Source: Tianweitania populi (GTDB taxonomy: Bacteria > Pseudomonadota > Alphaproteobacteria > Rhizobiales > Rhizobiaceae). From it: DNA of 64,000 nucleotides. The notes beneath the pieces were generated by a model, which had not been told where the DNA came from, ran no database searches, and saw nothing but the letters and a program-made list of their open reading frames with translations. Shown piece after piece: positions 29,901-39,197 of the stretch. A program made the position numbers and the translations under genes. How positions within the stretch are numbered: position 1 is the first letter of the stretch; each line of letters starts with the position of its first letter. The DNA is taken from the NCBI RefSeq assembly GCF_014652875.1, contig NZ_BMZQ01000002.1, forward strand, positions 62,001 through 126,000, written 5' to 3'.

Positions 29901-30718
29901 GCCTTGCGGGACCCTCCCAGACTTCCGTTAATCCGCTGCGCAGGCTTGCCGAGCGTGCCGTCCGCAACCTCGTCGTACGCCGCCGGCTTCCCGCCGATTT
30001 CGGCCGCCGTGCCATCTTCCTGTCGCCGGCCAACCGGCTGCGCGCGCTCGATTTCAGCATGGAGCGCTTCGAGCCGACCTTGCTTTCCTATGTCCGCCGC
30101 TTCGTGCGACCGGGCATGGTGGTGTGGGACATCGGCGCGAATATGGGCGCCTTCACCTTTCCGGCGGCGCATGCGGTCAAAACGGGCAAGGTCGTCGCCA
30201 TTGAACCCGATCCGTTCAACCAGCTTCTGCTGCATCGAACGCAGGCTGCCAATCCCGATCTGCCGGTGACGATCATCCCGGCCGCCTTGTCGGATCGGGT
30301 CGGACTTGCCGACCTCCAGATCGCCGTTCGCGGACGCGCCGCCAGCAGTTTGCGGGGCGCAGATCATGGCTCGCAGATGGGCGGCGTGCGAACGACCTAT
30401 CCGGTGGTCACGCTGACGCTCGACTGGCTGTGCGAACATCAGCCCTCGCCCGACCTCATCAAATGCGATGCGGAAGGCGCGGAAGCCTGGATCCTGCGCG
30501 GCGGTGCGGATCTGCTCGCCACCAAACGTCCCATCCTCATCATGGAAGTACCCAGCGAAAACAGCGACGCCTGTACCGAACTCCTGCATGCCCACCGCTA
30601 CCGCCTCTTTCCGGCGGAACAGCGGATGGAGCCGGCGGAAGAGTTGCGCCGCATCGGCCATGCGTGGGAAGTGGTCGCCATTCCAAGCGAGTCCGTCGCG
30701 GACTGGAAGGGCGTTTGA
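29897..30718 (+). CDS. FkbM family SAM-dependent methyltransferase
   Basis: 273 residues starting at GTG 29897, which overlaps the GT2 stop as GTGA; the frame is open much further upstream but only inside the GT2 gene. The SAM-binding motif VVWDIGANMGAFTFPAAHAV and the later LIKCDAEGAEAWILRGG are typical of FkbM O-methyltransferases. In polysaccharide clusters these methylate sugar hydroxyls. It overlaps the next gene by one base as TGATG. Confidence 0.88.
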   Translation: MSLAGPSQTSVNPLRRLAERAVRNLVVRRRLPADFGRRAIFLSPANRLRALDFSMERFEPTLLSYVRRFVRPGMVVWDIGANMGAFTFPAAHAVKTGKVVAIEPDPFNQLLLHRTQAANPDLPVTIIPAALSDRVGLADLQIAVRGRAASSLRGADHGSQMGGVRTTYPVVTLTLDWLCEHQPSPDLIKCDAEGAEAWILRGGADLLATKRPILIMEVPSENSDACTELLHAHRYRLFPAEQRMEPAEELRRIGHAWEVVAIPSESVADWKGV

Positions 30719-31851
30719 TGAGGCAAAAACCACGAGTCGTGTCACTGATCGGCGCTTACTGGCCCGGCAATGATGCGTCGGGTCCGAACCAGAGTTTTCG
30801 CGCGCTGGCAGAGGCGCTGTCCGACCAGTTCGACTTCCACCTCCTTGCGCGCGACCGCCCCTTCAACGGCAAAGTGGCGGTTCCGCTTGGGCAACCGGCA
30901 TCGGCGTTCGACGCCACTTACCTTCAACTGGGCAGGCTCGCGCCTCAGGGTTTGCTGCGCGAAATCCGCAGACTTTCACCTGATGTCCTCTGGCTCAATG
31001 GCTTCTTCGACCGCGAGTTCACGCTTCCCGTTCTGCTCGCACGGCGCTTCGGGCGCTTGGCCGACGTGCCTGTCCTCCTGTCCCCTCGCGGCGAGTTCAA
31101 TCCGGCCGCCTTGCGCCTCAAGCCGACGCGCAAGCGCACTTATCTCTCGCTTGTCCAGGCACTGCGGCTTACCGAAGGCGTGACGCTGCACGCAACCAGC
31201 GAAGCAGAAGCGCAGGTCGTTCAGGCAGCGCTTCCGCGTCACGACAGGATCGCTCTCGCGCCGAATATCCGTCCCCTGCTGCAGCCGTTGCCGCATCAGC
31301 CAAGCCCCACACTGCGCCTCGCCTTTCTCGGCCGCATCACGTCGATCAAGAACCTCGCCTTTGCGTTGCGCGTTCTGCAGGACGTCCAAACGCCCGTTCA
31401 GTTCGACATCCACGGCCCCATCGAGGACGAGGACTACTGGCAGATGTGCCTGATGATGGCCGCCGAGCTGCCTCCTCATGTCGGCGTCACGCATCATGGT
31501 GCCTATCCAAACGCCGAACTTCCCGCGATTCTTTCCCGGACCGACCTCCTGTTCCTGCCGACTGCCGGCGAGAACTTCGGTCATGCGATCTTCGAGGCCC
31601 TGTCTTGCGGCGTGCCGGCCCTGATTTCCGACCGCACGCCTTGGCGCGATCTATCCGCCGCTCATGCCGGCTGGGATCTGCCGATCGATGGCCCCGAAGC
31701 CTTCGCCGCCGCTATCGACAGTTTTGCGGCCATGGATGAAACCGCCCGCGCTGTGTGGAAAGACGGTGCCCGCAGACGTGCTGAAGCCACTGTCGCCGGA
31801 AGCGATGCGGTTTCGCGCAGCCGCGCTTTGCTGGAAGATCTCTGCGCATGA
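30718..31851 (+). CDS. Family 4 glycosyltransferase
   Basis: 377 residues with a GT-B fold. The C-terminal half has LAFLGRITSIKNLAFALRVL and the donor-binding segment LPTAGENFGHAIFEALSCGVPALIS, typical of GT4. The N-terminal half carries GAYWPGNDASGPNQS. It starts within the FkbM stop (TGATG) and overlaps the next gene by ATGA. Specific sugar and linkage are unknown. Confidence 0.88.
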   Translation: MRQKPRVVSLIGAYWPGNDASGPNQSFRALAEALSDQFDFHLLARDRPFNGKVAVPLGQPASAFDATYLQLGRLAPQGLLREIRRLSPDVLWLNGFFDREFTLPVLLARRFGRLADVPVLLSPRGEFNPAALRLKPTRKRTYLSLVQALRLTEGVTLHATSEAEAQVVQAALPRHDRIALAPNIRPLLQPLPHQPSPTLRLAFLGRITSIKNLAFALRVLQDVQTPVQFDIHGPIEDEDYWQMCLMMAAELPPHVGVTHHGAYPNAELPAILSRTDLLFLPTAGENFGHAIFEALSCGVPALISDRTPWRDLSAAHAGWDLPIDGPEAFAAAIDSFAAMDETARAVWKDGARRRAEATVAGSDAVSRSRALLEDLCA

Positions 31852-33065
31852 CCCGGCAGCGGCTCGCCATTGTCGTGTCGCATCCGATCCAGCATTTCGT
31901 GCCGCTTTACCGCGCGCTCGCCGCCCGCTCCGACATCACGCTCAAGGTCTTTTTCGCCACGCGCATCGGCGTCGATCGCACCTTCGACGCGGAAATGAAC
32001 ACCGCTTATGCCTGGGACGGCAACCTGCTCGACGGCTATGACCACGCCTTTCTCGATGAAGCCGACCGCATCAAACAAGTTTCCTTCCGAGGCGTGAACA
32101 ATCCCAGCATTGCCGCCGCGCTGCGAGAGTTCGAGCCGACAGCCGTGCTCATCTATGGCTACGCACAGCTGACTGCCCTGCGCGCGCTCACCTGGAGCCG
32201 GTTACACCGCGTGCCCGTACTAATGGCCGGCGACGGCGATGCCGTTCCGCGCTCCAAGAACACGCGCGCCCTGTTCCGTAGTGCCTTCTTGCGCCTTTTG
32301 ATGAGCCAGGTCTCGGCCGTGCTGGCGGTGGGTGACCAGAACGAGACCTTCTGGGACAAGATGGGCGTCTCAGCCGCCAAGCGTTTCCGCAGCCCCTTTT
32401 CCATCGACGAGACCATCTACCGCCATGCACAGGCCAATCGCGCGGCTCTGCGATCGGCAACGCGCCGCCGCTTCGGCATTGCGGATGCCGCCTTCGTGTT
32501 TCTCTCTGTCGGCAAGCTCAGTGCGCGCAAACGGGCCGCAGACCTCCTTGCCGCATCCGTCCGCATCAAAACAGACCGGCCCGTCCATCTCCTGTTCTGC
32601 GGCGACGGCAGCGAGCGAGCGACCCTGACGCAAATGGCAGCCGAGGCGAAAGTGCCGTCAAGCTTTTCCGGCTTCGTCAATCTCGATCGGCTGCCCGCTG
32701 CTTACTGCGCGGCCGATACGCTCGTCATCCCATCCGGGCACGATCCGCATCCTCTTGTCGGCTCCGAAGCCTGCGCGATCGGCCTGCCGCTAATCGTCAG
32801 CGATCGCGTCGGGCTGATCGGCGACAGCGACATCGCGCAGCCCGGCTTCAACGCGCTGACCTATCCATGCGGCGATGTCGATGCACTGGCCGCAGCCATG
32901 CAGCGCCTGCTCGACGATCCCGCGCTTCATGCCGCGATGGCGCAAGCCTCTCTCACCGTTTTCGATCAAACCTGCATGCGCCACAGTGTCGAGGGCGTGT
33001 TGGCCGCGCTGGATCATGTCAGTCCGGTCAAAGCCCCCACCTACCAAAGCCTTCCAGCCTCATGA
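31848..33065 (+). CDS. Family 4-like glycosyltransferase
   Basis: 405 residues, GT-B fold. The N-terminus LAIVVSHPIQHFVPLYRALA is typical of a group of GT4 enzymes in polysaccharide loci. The C-terminal half has FVFLSVGKLSARKRAADLLAA and the donor site VIPSGHDPHPLVGSEACAIGLPLIVSD, where His replaces part of the usual E-X7-E set. It is coupled on both sides by ATGA overlaps. Confidence 0.85.
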   Translation: MTRQRLAIVVSHPIQHFVPLYRALAARSDITLKVFFATRIGVDRTFDAEMNTAYAWDGNLLDGYDHAFLDEADRIKQVSFRGVNNPSIAAALREFEPTAVLIYGYAQLTALRALTWSRLHRVPVLMAGDGDAVPRSKNTRALFRSAFLRLLMSQVSAVLAVGDQNETFWDKMGVSAAKRFRSPFSIDETIYRHAQANRAALRSATRRRFGIADAAFVFLSVGKLSARKRAADLLAASVRIKTDRPVHLLFCGDGSERATLTQMAAEAKVPSSFSGFVNLDRLPAAYCAADTLVIPSGHDPHPLVGSEACAIGLPLIVSDRVGLIGDSDIAQPGFNALTYPCGDVDALAAAMQRLLDDPALHAAMAQASLTVFDQTCMRHSVEGVLAALDHVSPVKAPTYQSLPAS

Positions 33066-34222
33066 ACCACTACCCTGAAGACCCTCTCCGCATCCTGGCC
33101 GTCGCGGAAACGTGGCAGGGCTCCAACGCCTATGCCTTCGTGCGATCCTTCCGCCGCGCCGGGCATTCGGTGTCGCTGCTTGCCGACGAGTGGTTCGCCG
33201 CCTCGGGCTGGCAGAGCCGCCCGATGAAAGCCGCGCGACGCCTGCTTTGGCCAATGATCTTGCGCGAAGCCACGGATGCCGCCCAGCGCGAAGCCAAGCA
33301 ATTCCGCCCGCACCTCTTCTTCGTGTTCAAGGGCATCATGGTATCGCCGCAGGCCATCCGTGCCGTACAGGCGGGTGGCGGTATCGCGATCAACTTCTGG
33401 CCGGATACGAGCTTCGTGGATCACGGCAAGACAGCGGCGCAGGCCCTGCCCTGCTATGACTGGATCTTCACGACCAAGACGTTCGGGCCAGCCGATCTTC
33501 AGGCACGCTTCGGCATCACCAACGCCTCCTTTCTTCCGCATGGCTTCGATCCCGAAACGCACAAGCCGACTGCGATGGATAGGAGCGACGCCACGCTTTA
33601 TGGCTGCGATGCGTCCTTTATCGGCACGTGGTCGCCAAAAAAGGAAAAGCTGCTTGTCGCCCTGATGTCGGCGCTACCGTCGCTCAACCTCAAGATCTGG
33701 GGTTCGCAGTGGGAACGCGCCGGCCCATCCCTACGCGCATACATCCAAAGGCGGCCCATCTTCGGCGCGGAATATGCCAAGGCCATCGGCGCCGCCAAGG
33801 TCAACATCGCGATCCTGTTCGAGGGCAATGCCAACGCTGTGAGCGGCGACAGGCTGACATCACGATCCTTCCACATCCCGGCCTCCGGCGGCTTCATGCT
33901 GCACGAGCGCTCCGACGAGATCGCCGCCCACTTCGCGGAAGATCGGGACTGCGCCATGTTCGGTAACCCGGAAGAGCTTGCCGATAAGGTCCGCTTCTTC
34001 CTCGCCCATGACGAAGCGAGAAACCGCATCGCACAAGAAGGCCGCAGCCGCGCTTTGTCTTCAGGCTATTCCATCGATGACCGCGCGCGCACCGTGATCG
34101 ACAAGGCACGCGCGCTATTGGCCGCGCGTCAGGAAACAGTCGCGCCGAGCGTCGCAAGCACCTTCCAGCTTGCACCGTCCGAACAGGCAAGCGTCGGACC
34201 GCCTGCCGCATCCGACACATAG
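33062..34222 (+). CDS. CgeB-like glycosyltransferase with an aberrant C-terminal tail
   Basis: 386 residues. It resembles CgeB/Glyco_trans_1_2 enzymes: RPHLFFVFKGIMVSPQAIRA and INFWPDTSFVDHG in the first half, then GCDASFIGTWSPKKEKLL and the donor-site region RSFHIPASGGFMLHERSDEI in the second. The last 30 or so residues, after KARALLAAR, are read antisense through the 3' end of the DUF2793 gene, giving a 94-base convergent overlap. The original C-terminus probably ended near 34130, so the tail looks like a readthrough created when the neighbour was inserted. Confidence 0.83.
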   Translation: MNHYPEDPLRILAVAETWQGSNAYAFVRSFRRAGHSVSLLADEWFAASGWQSRPMKAARRLLWPMILREATDAAQREAKQFRPHLFFVFKGIMVSPQAIRAVQAGGGIAINFWPDTSFVDHGKTAAQALPCYDWIFTTKTFGPADLQARFGITNASFLPHGFDPETHKPTAMDRSDATLYGCDASFIGTWSPKKEKLLVALMSALPSLNLKIWGSQWERAGPSLRAYIQRRPIFGAEYAKAIGAAKVNIAILFEGNANAVSGDRLTSRSFHIPASGGFMLHERSDEIAAHFAEDRDCAMFGNPEELADKVRFFLAHDEARNRIAQEGRSRALSSGYSIDDRARTVIDKARALLAARQETVAPSVASTFQLAPSEQASVGPPAASDT

Positions 34223-35796
34223 ATCAGCGCACCCGCTCCTGCAGCACTCGCCGATGGCAGTGCGGCCTTGGCGTAGCTCTTCAGCCGAACAGGCCCATCC
34301 ACAACCAGCTTCGCCCCGCTGGGATAAGACGCGCCCGCGCCGATGCCGACATTGCCCTGATAGATATGCAGGCCGAACCCATAGGACGCATTCTTGTCGC
34401 GGAAAATAAAGCTGCCGGAATAATCGTAGGTCACGACGCCGGCATTATCGACGCTGTATTCCACGGAGCGCTTGGTGCGCGCGCTCATGGTGATAGAGGT
34501 CACGCTGGCCGGCAGCGCGTTGCTCACCTTGAACGTCGCGGCGTCGATCACATCGGTGATGCGCGTGTTGGCCGGAACATTCGCCCCGGTGATCGTGCGC
34601 CCGATCTGCGCTTCATCCACGAGGCCGGCGGCGACTGTGACGCTCGTCGTGCCATTGGCGGTCACAGCGAAAGCTGCACTCGCCGCCTGTGTCACCCCGC
34701 AGGATAGCGCGAAACTTGCGGCCAGTCCGCCGGGCGCTTCGGCATAGAAGGCATCCGTGTTGAAACCCCGCGTGCGCGAACGCAAGCCGGACGCGTTCTT
34801 CGATCCAGCGGTCAGCGCCTGCGTCAGCGGCCGTGCCAGCACGAGATTGTCCGCATCATCCAGGTAAGGCAGCGGCAACGTCGCGTTGTTCGCGCCGTTG
34901 CGCTGCCGGTGCGGCGGCACATTGTTGGCGAGGTAGCTCGTGACCAGCCCGTCATAGACCATGGCCGCATTGGTTTCGAAGTTCAGATCGATCTTCGGCT
35001 GGTGGTTATGCCCTTGCAGAAGCAGCAGCGATTGCGCCAGCGTGACATTACCGTAGGACCCGTCATGTGCCCCCACCCAGCCAATCGGGCGCCGCACGCC
35101 GCCATTTTTGTCGACGACATGAAGGAAGTTTTCCGTCCACGGGCTCGCCTGCTGCGCGTTGGAATAAAACTTCGATTCCAGATGCCAGGCCGCATATTGC
35201 CGGCCCTGATCGGCACGCAAGCCGACGCCCGCCATGTTGATGCCGGATGCCCAGACATCGTCGATATAGCTCGGCTCCGTGGCCGGCCCGTTGTTCCAAG
35301 ACGCGGCCTGATAATAGGTGCTCCATTTGTAGCCGCCCGCGCCAGCGACGCCACTCGGATCGTTGCGATAGATCAGGCCGGCAGCACTGATCAGATGGCT
35401 GATCACACCCACAATATCGCCGCTGCCGCCGTTCCCACCACCGCCCCCGCCGCTGCCAGGCAGATCGAGCCATTCGCTTCCCCGGCGCACCAGAAGCCGC
35501 CCTTCATCGATCACCCAGGCCAGCCAGCCCTCGCCCGGCGTATAGAAGGCCCAGGCACCGTCCTGCCACGCCGCGATCTGCCCGTCCTTGTTGGTCCACG
35601 TGTCAGTCGCGCCCACCGGCACGATGTAGCGCTTGCCATCAAGGGGATCGGCCGGTGGGGCCATGCGGTCGCGGTCGTGGACGGCGATCTGCGTCAGCGC
35701 ATCCAGAGCTCGGATGGCTTCATTGTGGGTGACATGCTTCTGTGCCTGCGAGGGCATGATGTAGGGGAGGAGAAGGTTCGGCGAAATCTCGGTCAT
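34129..35796 (-). CDS. DUF2793 family phage-type protein
   Basis: 555 residues. The N-terminus SPNLLLPYIMPSQAQKHVTHNEAI and DGKRYIVPVGATDTW with GEGWLAWVIDEGRL are the DUF2793 domain, found in prophage and gene-transfer-agent tail or virion proteins of Alphaproteobacteria. A Gly-rich linker near residue 115 is followed by a beta-rich region with carbohydrate- or fibre-like repeats. The frame is open to 36138, but ATG 35796 follows AGGAAGA and gives the family start. It lies antisense within the polysaccharide operon. Possible roles are a tail fibre that binds the polysaccharide or a secreted polysaccharide-modifying protein; the latter is a guess. Confidence 0.82.
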   Translation of the reverse strand: MTEISPNLLLPYIMPSQAQKHVTHNEAIRALDALTQIAVHDRDRMAPPADPLDGKRYIVPVGATDTWTNKDGQIAAWQDGAWAFYTPGEGWLAWVIDEGRLLVRRGSEWLDLPGSGGGGGGNGGSGDIVGVISHLISAAGLIYRNDPSGVAGAGGYKWSTYYQAASWNNGPATEPSYIDDVWASGINMAGVGLRADQGRQYAAWHLESKFYSNAQQASPWTENFLHVVDKNGGVRRPIGWVGAHDGSYGNVTLAQSLLLLQGHNHQPKIDLNFETNAAMVYDGLVTSYLANNVPPHRQRNGANNATLPLPYLDDADNLVLARPLTQALTAGSKNASGLRSRTRGFNTDAFYAEAPGGLAASFALSCGVTQAASAAFAVTANGTTSVTVAAGLVDEAQIGRTITGANVPANTRITDVIDAATFKVSNALPASVTSITMSARTKRSVEYSVDNAGVVTYDYSGSFIFRDKNASYGFGLHIYQGNVGIGAGASYPSGAKLVVDGPVRLKSYAKAALPSASAAGAGALIYVSDAAGGPTLACSDGASWKVLATLGATVS

Positions 35797-35992
35797 GTCG
35801 GATCTTCCTGCAGCTGCTGTTGGCCAAGCATGCGTGCAGTTCACCACCCGTGGATAGATTTTGCTCCGAAGCCCACGAGTGCTGAGACCTTGCGGCTTTT
35901 CGTCCGCGTCATCTTCATTGTCGTTGCGAGGAGGATGGTTGATCTGTCGCTGTACTTGCGGCAGGATCAACATCAACTCTCGATGGATCCCG

Positions 35993-37477
35993 ATGACTGC
36001 CGCACCCGCTTTTCCTCTGCGTTCCGCGGCATCCGAGGTCCAGGCCTGGGAGCTGTGGGCGCTTGCCGGGCTCGTCGGCTTTACGCTTCTTGCAACCCTG
36101 CTCGATGAAACCGGCGCCACGTTCCACGCCAACCTCATTGCCCCGCTGTGGCTTGCCGGGGCGCTGTGCGCCGGCGCCGTGCAAGCGGTTCAGCGCCAGC
36201 CGCTGGCACTCTGGACCGGTCTGTTCTGGATGCGCTTGTCCACCGCCGTTTATTTCGGCATCGGTTCGGTCGCGCATCGGTTCATGAACGAAACCACGCT
36301 CAACGCCCTGCACGACTTCTTTGCCGCCAGCGAAACCGAACTCGCCAAGTTCAACCTTCTCGCGGCGGTCTGCAGCCTGGTAATCCTCGGCACCGTCGCA
36401 CTTACCGCGCAGTTTTGGCCGCAACGCCTCGTCGAGCCGCGGCAAACCGATGATCGGCTGATGCTGACGGCTGCCTTTCTGTTCGGCTTGCCGGGCTTCG
36501 CCACAAAATATCTCGTGATCTTTCCCAACGCGATGGGCGCGTTCGGCGAAGATGCCGTGTTGCCGGGCGTGCTGACCCAACTCGTCTGGCTCGCGCCCGT
36601 TTCCACCTTCCTTCTCGTCAGCTGGACCTTGCAGCACCGGGCAAACTGGCTGCTCCCACTCTCTACCCTCGTGCTGCTGGATGCCTTCTTCGGCTTCCTG
36701 CGCTTCAGCAAGGGCGAGGCTTTGCTGCCTGTCCTGATGCTGGTGCTGGCGATCCTGCAGCATCGTTTCACGCTCAGGCGCGCGGTGATTGCCGTTCTTG
36801 TTCTGGTCGCCGTCTTCCCGATTCTACAATCGACAACGGCAACTGGACGAGCGGAACTCATCGCCCGCTACGGCACCATCCGCAGCGCATCCTTCGGGGA
36901 GCGGCTGGAGATCCTGAGCGGCGTCCTCGCCGATGGTCCGCAGGACGATCAGGAAGAGTTTCAAGGCGCCTTGATCCGCATCGCCTATGTCCATGCCGCT
37001 GCACCGGCGATGGCGATGTATGATGCCGGGCAGCCCGGCAACTCGCTGAGCTATGTTCCGCTTGTGGCGATCCCGCGCCTTCTTTGGCCGGACAAGCCGA
37101 TCTTCGACATGGGTCAGGCCTACACCGCCCTGCTGACCGGCTCCGACACCTCTTCGACCTGGATGGGCTATTTCGCCGAAGCCTATTGGAACCTCGGCTG
37201 GCTCGGCGTGCCTGTGGTGATGATCCCGCTTGGCCTGATCTTCTTCGCCACTGGCCGATATACGCTCTGGACCCTGCGTAACGGCGAGTGGCTGCATTTT
37301 CCGGCGGTGTTCCTCGGCCTCTACATGGGTGCGCGCATGGACGGGCTGATCGCTGGGGATGTCGCCGCCAGTGCCCTGACCATCCTGATCGTCTACCCCG
37401 TCGCCCGCATCGCGACTCCCATGCTTTGCGAGATGATCGGCTCGCAGCCGCCACCCCTCGCGCGAGCAACCCAATGA
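35993..37477 (+). CDS. Wzy-like polysaccharide polymerase
   Basis: About 494 residues with ten or more hydrophobic segments and a large loop (TTATGRAELIARYGTIRSASFGERLEILSGVLADGPQDDQEE) in the second half, as in Wzy-type O-antigen/capsule polymerases. Wzy links repeat units in the periplasm under control of the Wzc-type co-polymerase. The first ATG that keeps the transmembrane region is 35993. It overlaps the methyltransferase gene by ATGA. Family assignment is by topology and context, since Wzy proteins share little sequence. Confidence 0.72.
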   Translation: MTAAPAFPLRSAASEVQAWELWALAGLVGFTLLATLLDETGATFHANLIAPLWLAGALCAGAVQAVQRQPLALWTGLFWMRLSTAVYFGIGSVAHRFMNETTLNALHDFFAASETELAKFNLLAAVCSLVILGTVALTAQFWPQRLVEPRQTDDRLMLTAAFLFGLPGFATKYLVIFPNAMGAFGEDAVLPGVLTQLVWLAPVSTFLLVSWTLQHRANWLLPLSTLVLLDAFFGFLRFSKGEALLPVLMLVLAILQHRFTLRRAVIAVLVLVAVFPILQSTTATGRAELIARYGTIRSASFGERLEILSGVLADGPQDDQEEFQGALIRIAYVHAAAPAMAMYDAGQPGNSLSYVPLVAIPRLLWPDKPIFDMGQAYTALLTGSDTSSTWMGYFAEAYWNLGWLGVPVVMIPLGLIFFATGRYTLWTLRNGEWLHFPAVFLGLYMGARMDGLIAGDVAASALTILIVYPVARIATPMLCEMIGSQPPPLARATQ

Positions 37478-38160
37478 GCGACGCCGTTGCCTGGCATACG
37501 GCGATCGCCCACCGCTTCGCCGATCGTTACAACCATTCGCCGGCCTTCCGAGAGCGCGAAGTCGTCTGGCGCGGTTTGCTCGAGCGCTACAACAAACCGG
37601 GCGGCCATGTGCTCGACGCTGGTTGCGGCAGCGGCATCATGGCCGCTCTGGCAGCAGAACGAGCCAGCCATGTGTTGGCCTTCGACGCCAGCTCGGCGAT
37701 GCTGACGCTGGCCGCCAATACCTTGCGCCCAGCAGCCGGCAAGGTCGAGTTGCAACTCGCAGCAATGGGTGATCGAACCCTCCTGCAAGGGCGCTCCTTC
37801 GACCTCATCCTGTGCTCGAGCGTGCTGGAATATGTCGATGACTGGTGGTCCGCCTTCGACTGGCTCGGGTCGGCACTCGCGCCCGGTGGTACGATCCTCT
37901 TCTCCATGCCCAACGGCCAAAGCCTGTATCGCCGGGCCGAACGCACCGCGTTTCGCCTCACCGGTCGCCCCGCCTACTACCGCCATGTTCGCGCCGTTAC
38001 CGTCCTTTTCGACGTCGAGCGCGGCCTGCACCAGCGCGGCTTTGTTCTCGAAGACAGCCACTTCTATGCCAGCGCGCCGGTGCTTTCGCCCGTCCTGCGA
38101 CCGCTCGGACTCGCGCGTTACAGCGACACGCTCTTCGTTGTCGCGGCCCGGCGGATCTGA
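37474..38160 (+). CDS. Class I SAM-dependent methyltransferase (UbiG-like)
   Basis: 228 residues. Motif I is VLDAGCGSGIMAALAAE near residues 47-63, motif II is LAFDASSAML and motif post-I is FDLILCSSVLEYVDD. It is a small-molecule methyltransferase; in this operon the likely target is a sugar of the repeat unit. ATGA overlap with the wzy-like gene and a TGATG junction with the next GT4 gene show coupling. Confidence 0.87.
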   Translation: MSDAVAWHTAIAHRFADRYNHSPAFREREVVWRGLLERYNKPGGHVLDAGCGSGIMAALAAERASHVLAFDASSAMLTLAANTLRPAAGKVELQLAAMGDRTLLQGRSFDLILCSSVLEYVDDWWSAFDWLGSALAPGGTILFSMPNGQSLYRRAERTAFRLTGRPAYYRHVRAVTVLFDVERGLHQRGFVLEDSHFYASAPVLSPVLRPLGLARYSDTLFVVAARRI

Positions 38161-39197
38161 TGGCGCGGATCGTTCTCGGCACGGCAACGCTCGCCCCGGG
38201 CGGCGGCATCGCGCAGGTCTCGCGCGTCTCGGCGCAGATCCTGCGCGACGCCGGCCACGAGGTCACGATCATCCGTTATCTCGACCACGACGCAGGTGAT
38301 GGCGAGATCGCGGCCGGCGGCTCCAAACTGCGCTTCGTTGCGGCCACGAACCGAGCAGCAATGCAGGCCGATCTCTGCCTTTACGACAGCGCCGGCTTGG
38401 CACGCGCGCATCCCCGCTGGCTCAAGCGCCCGTCGGTGATCTGGATGCACGGCACCGAAGTGTGGGAAGCCATGAAGCCGCCGGCTCTGCAAGCCCTGCG
38501 CCGCGCGAGCCGCGCCATCGTCGTTTCGCAGAACACCCTGTCGCGCCACGAAGCGCTGTACGGACCGCTTCCGCAAGCTTGCATCTGCCCCCTCGCTACC
38601 GAAACCGACGAACCCGCTCCACCGATCGCTCGCGAGACCAACTCGCCCAGCGTACTGATCGTCGGCCGCATCGACGCCGCCGAAAACTACAAGGGTCATG
38701 ACGCTCTGATTGCAGCTTGGCCGACCGTTATCGCCGCCGTGCCGAACGCCCGCCTGGTTGTCGCCGGCGGCGGCTCCGGCGTGCCCGCTCTGCGCAGCCT
38801 CGCCGCCGCTTCGCCCGCTGCGGGTTCGATCGACATCCGCGGCTTCGTGGCCGACGCGGACCTGGCAGCCCTCTGGCGCGATGCCGCCGTTTTCGCCATG
38901 CCCAGCCGCGGCGAAGGCTTTGGCCTGGTTTACATCGAAGCCATGCGGCAGGGTCTTCCCGTTATCGCCTCGATCCATGACGGCGCCAAGGAAGTCAACG
39001 TAGACGGCGAAACCGGCTTCAACGTCGATCTCGATCGCCCGGGTGAGTTGGCTCAGCGCCTTATCACGCTGTTATCCGATGCCGCCCTGCGCCAGCGCAT
39101 GGGAGAAGCCGGACGCCAACGCTGGCACGATCACTACCGCCTGTCCCGCTGGCGCTCACGCTTCCTGCCTTTGATCGAGGACCTTCTGCAGCCGTAA
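38160..39197 (+). CDS. Family 4 glycosyltransferase
   Basis: 345 residues, GT-B. It has GTATLAPGGGIAQVSRVSAQIL at the N-terminus and in the C-terminal half VLIVGRIDAAENYKGHDALIAAWP and MPSRGEGFGLVYIEAMRQGLPVIAS, the GT4 donor site with its E-X7-E-like pair. It is the last gene of this stretch and its 3' end overlaps the convergent wzx-like gene by 42 bases. Confidence 0.9.
   Translation: MARIVLGTATLAPGGGIAQVSRVSAQILRDAGHEVTIIRYLDHDAGDGEIAAGGSKLRFVAATNRAAMQADLCLYDSAGLARAHPRWLKRPSVIWMHGTEVWEAMKPPALQALRRASRAIVVSQNTLSRHEALYGPLPQACICPLATETDEPAPPIARETNSPSVLIVGRIDAAENYKGHDALIAAWPTVIAAVPNARLVVAGGGSGVPALRSLAAASPAAGSIDIRGFVADADLAALWRDAAVFAMPSRGEGFGLVYIEAMRQGLPVIASIHDGAKEVNVDGETGFNVDLDRPGELAQRLITLLSDAALRQRMGEAGRQRWHDHYRLSRWRSRFLPLIEDLLQP

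Noticed and set aside
34909..36108. 399-codon plus-strand frame opposite the DUF2793 gene
   Set aside because: No start context or motif; DUF2793 on the minus strand has a ribosome binding site and recognised domain.
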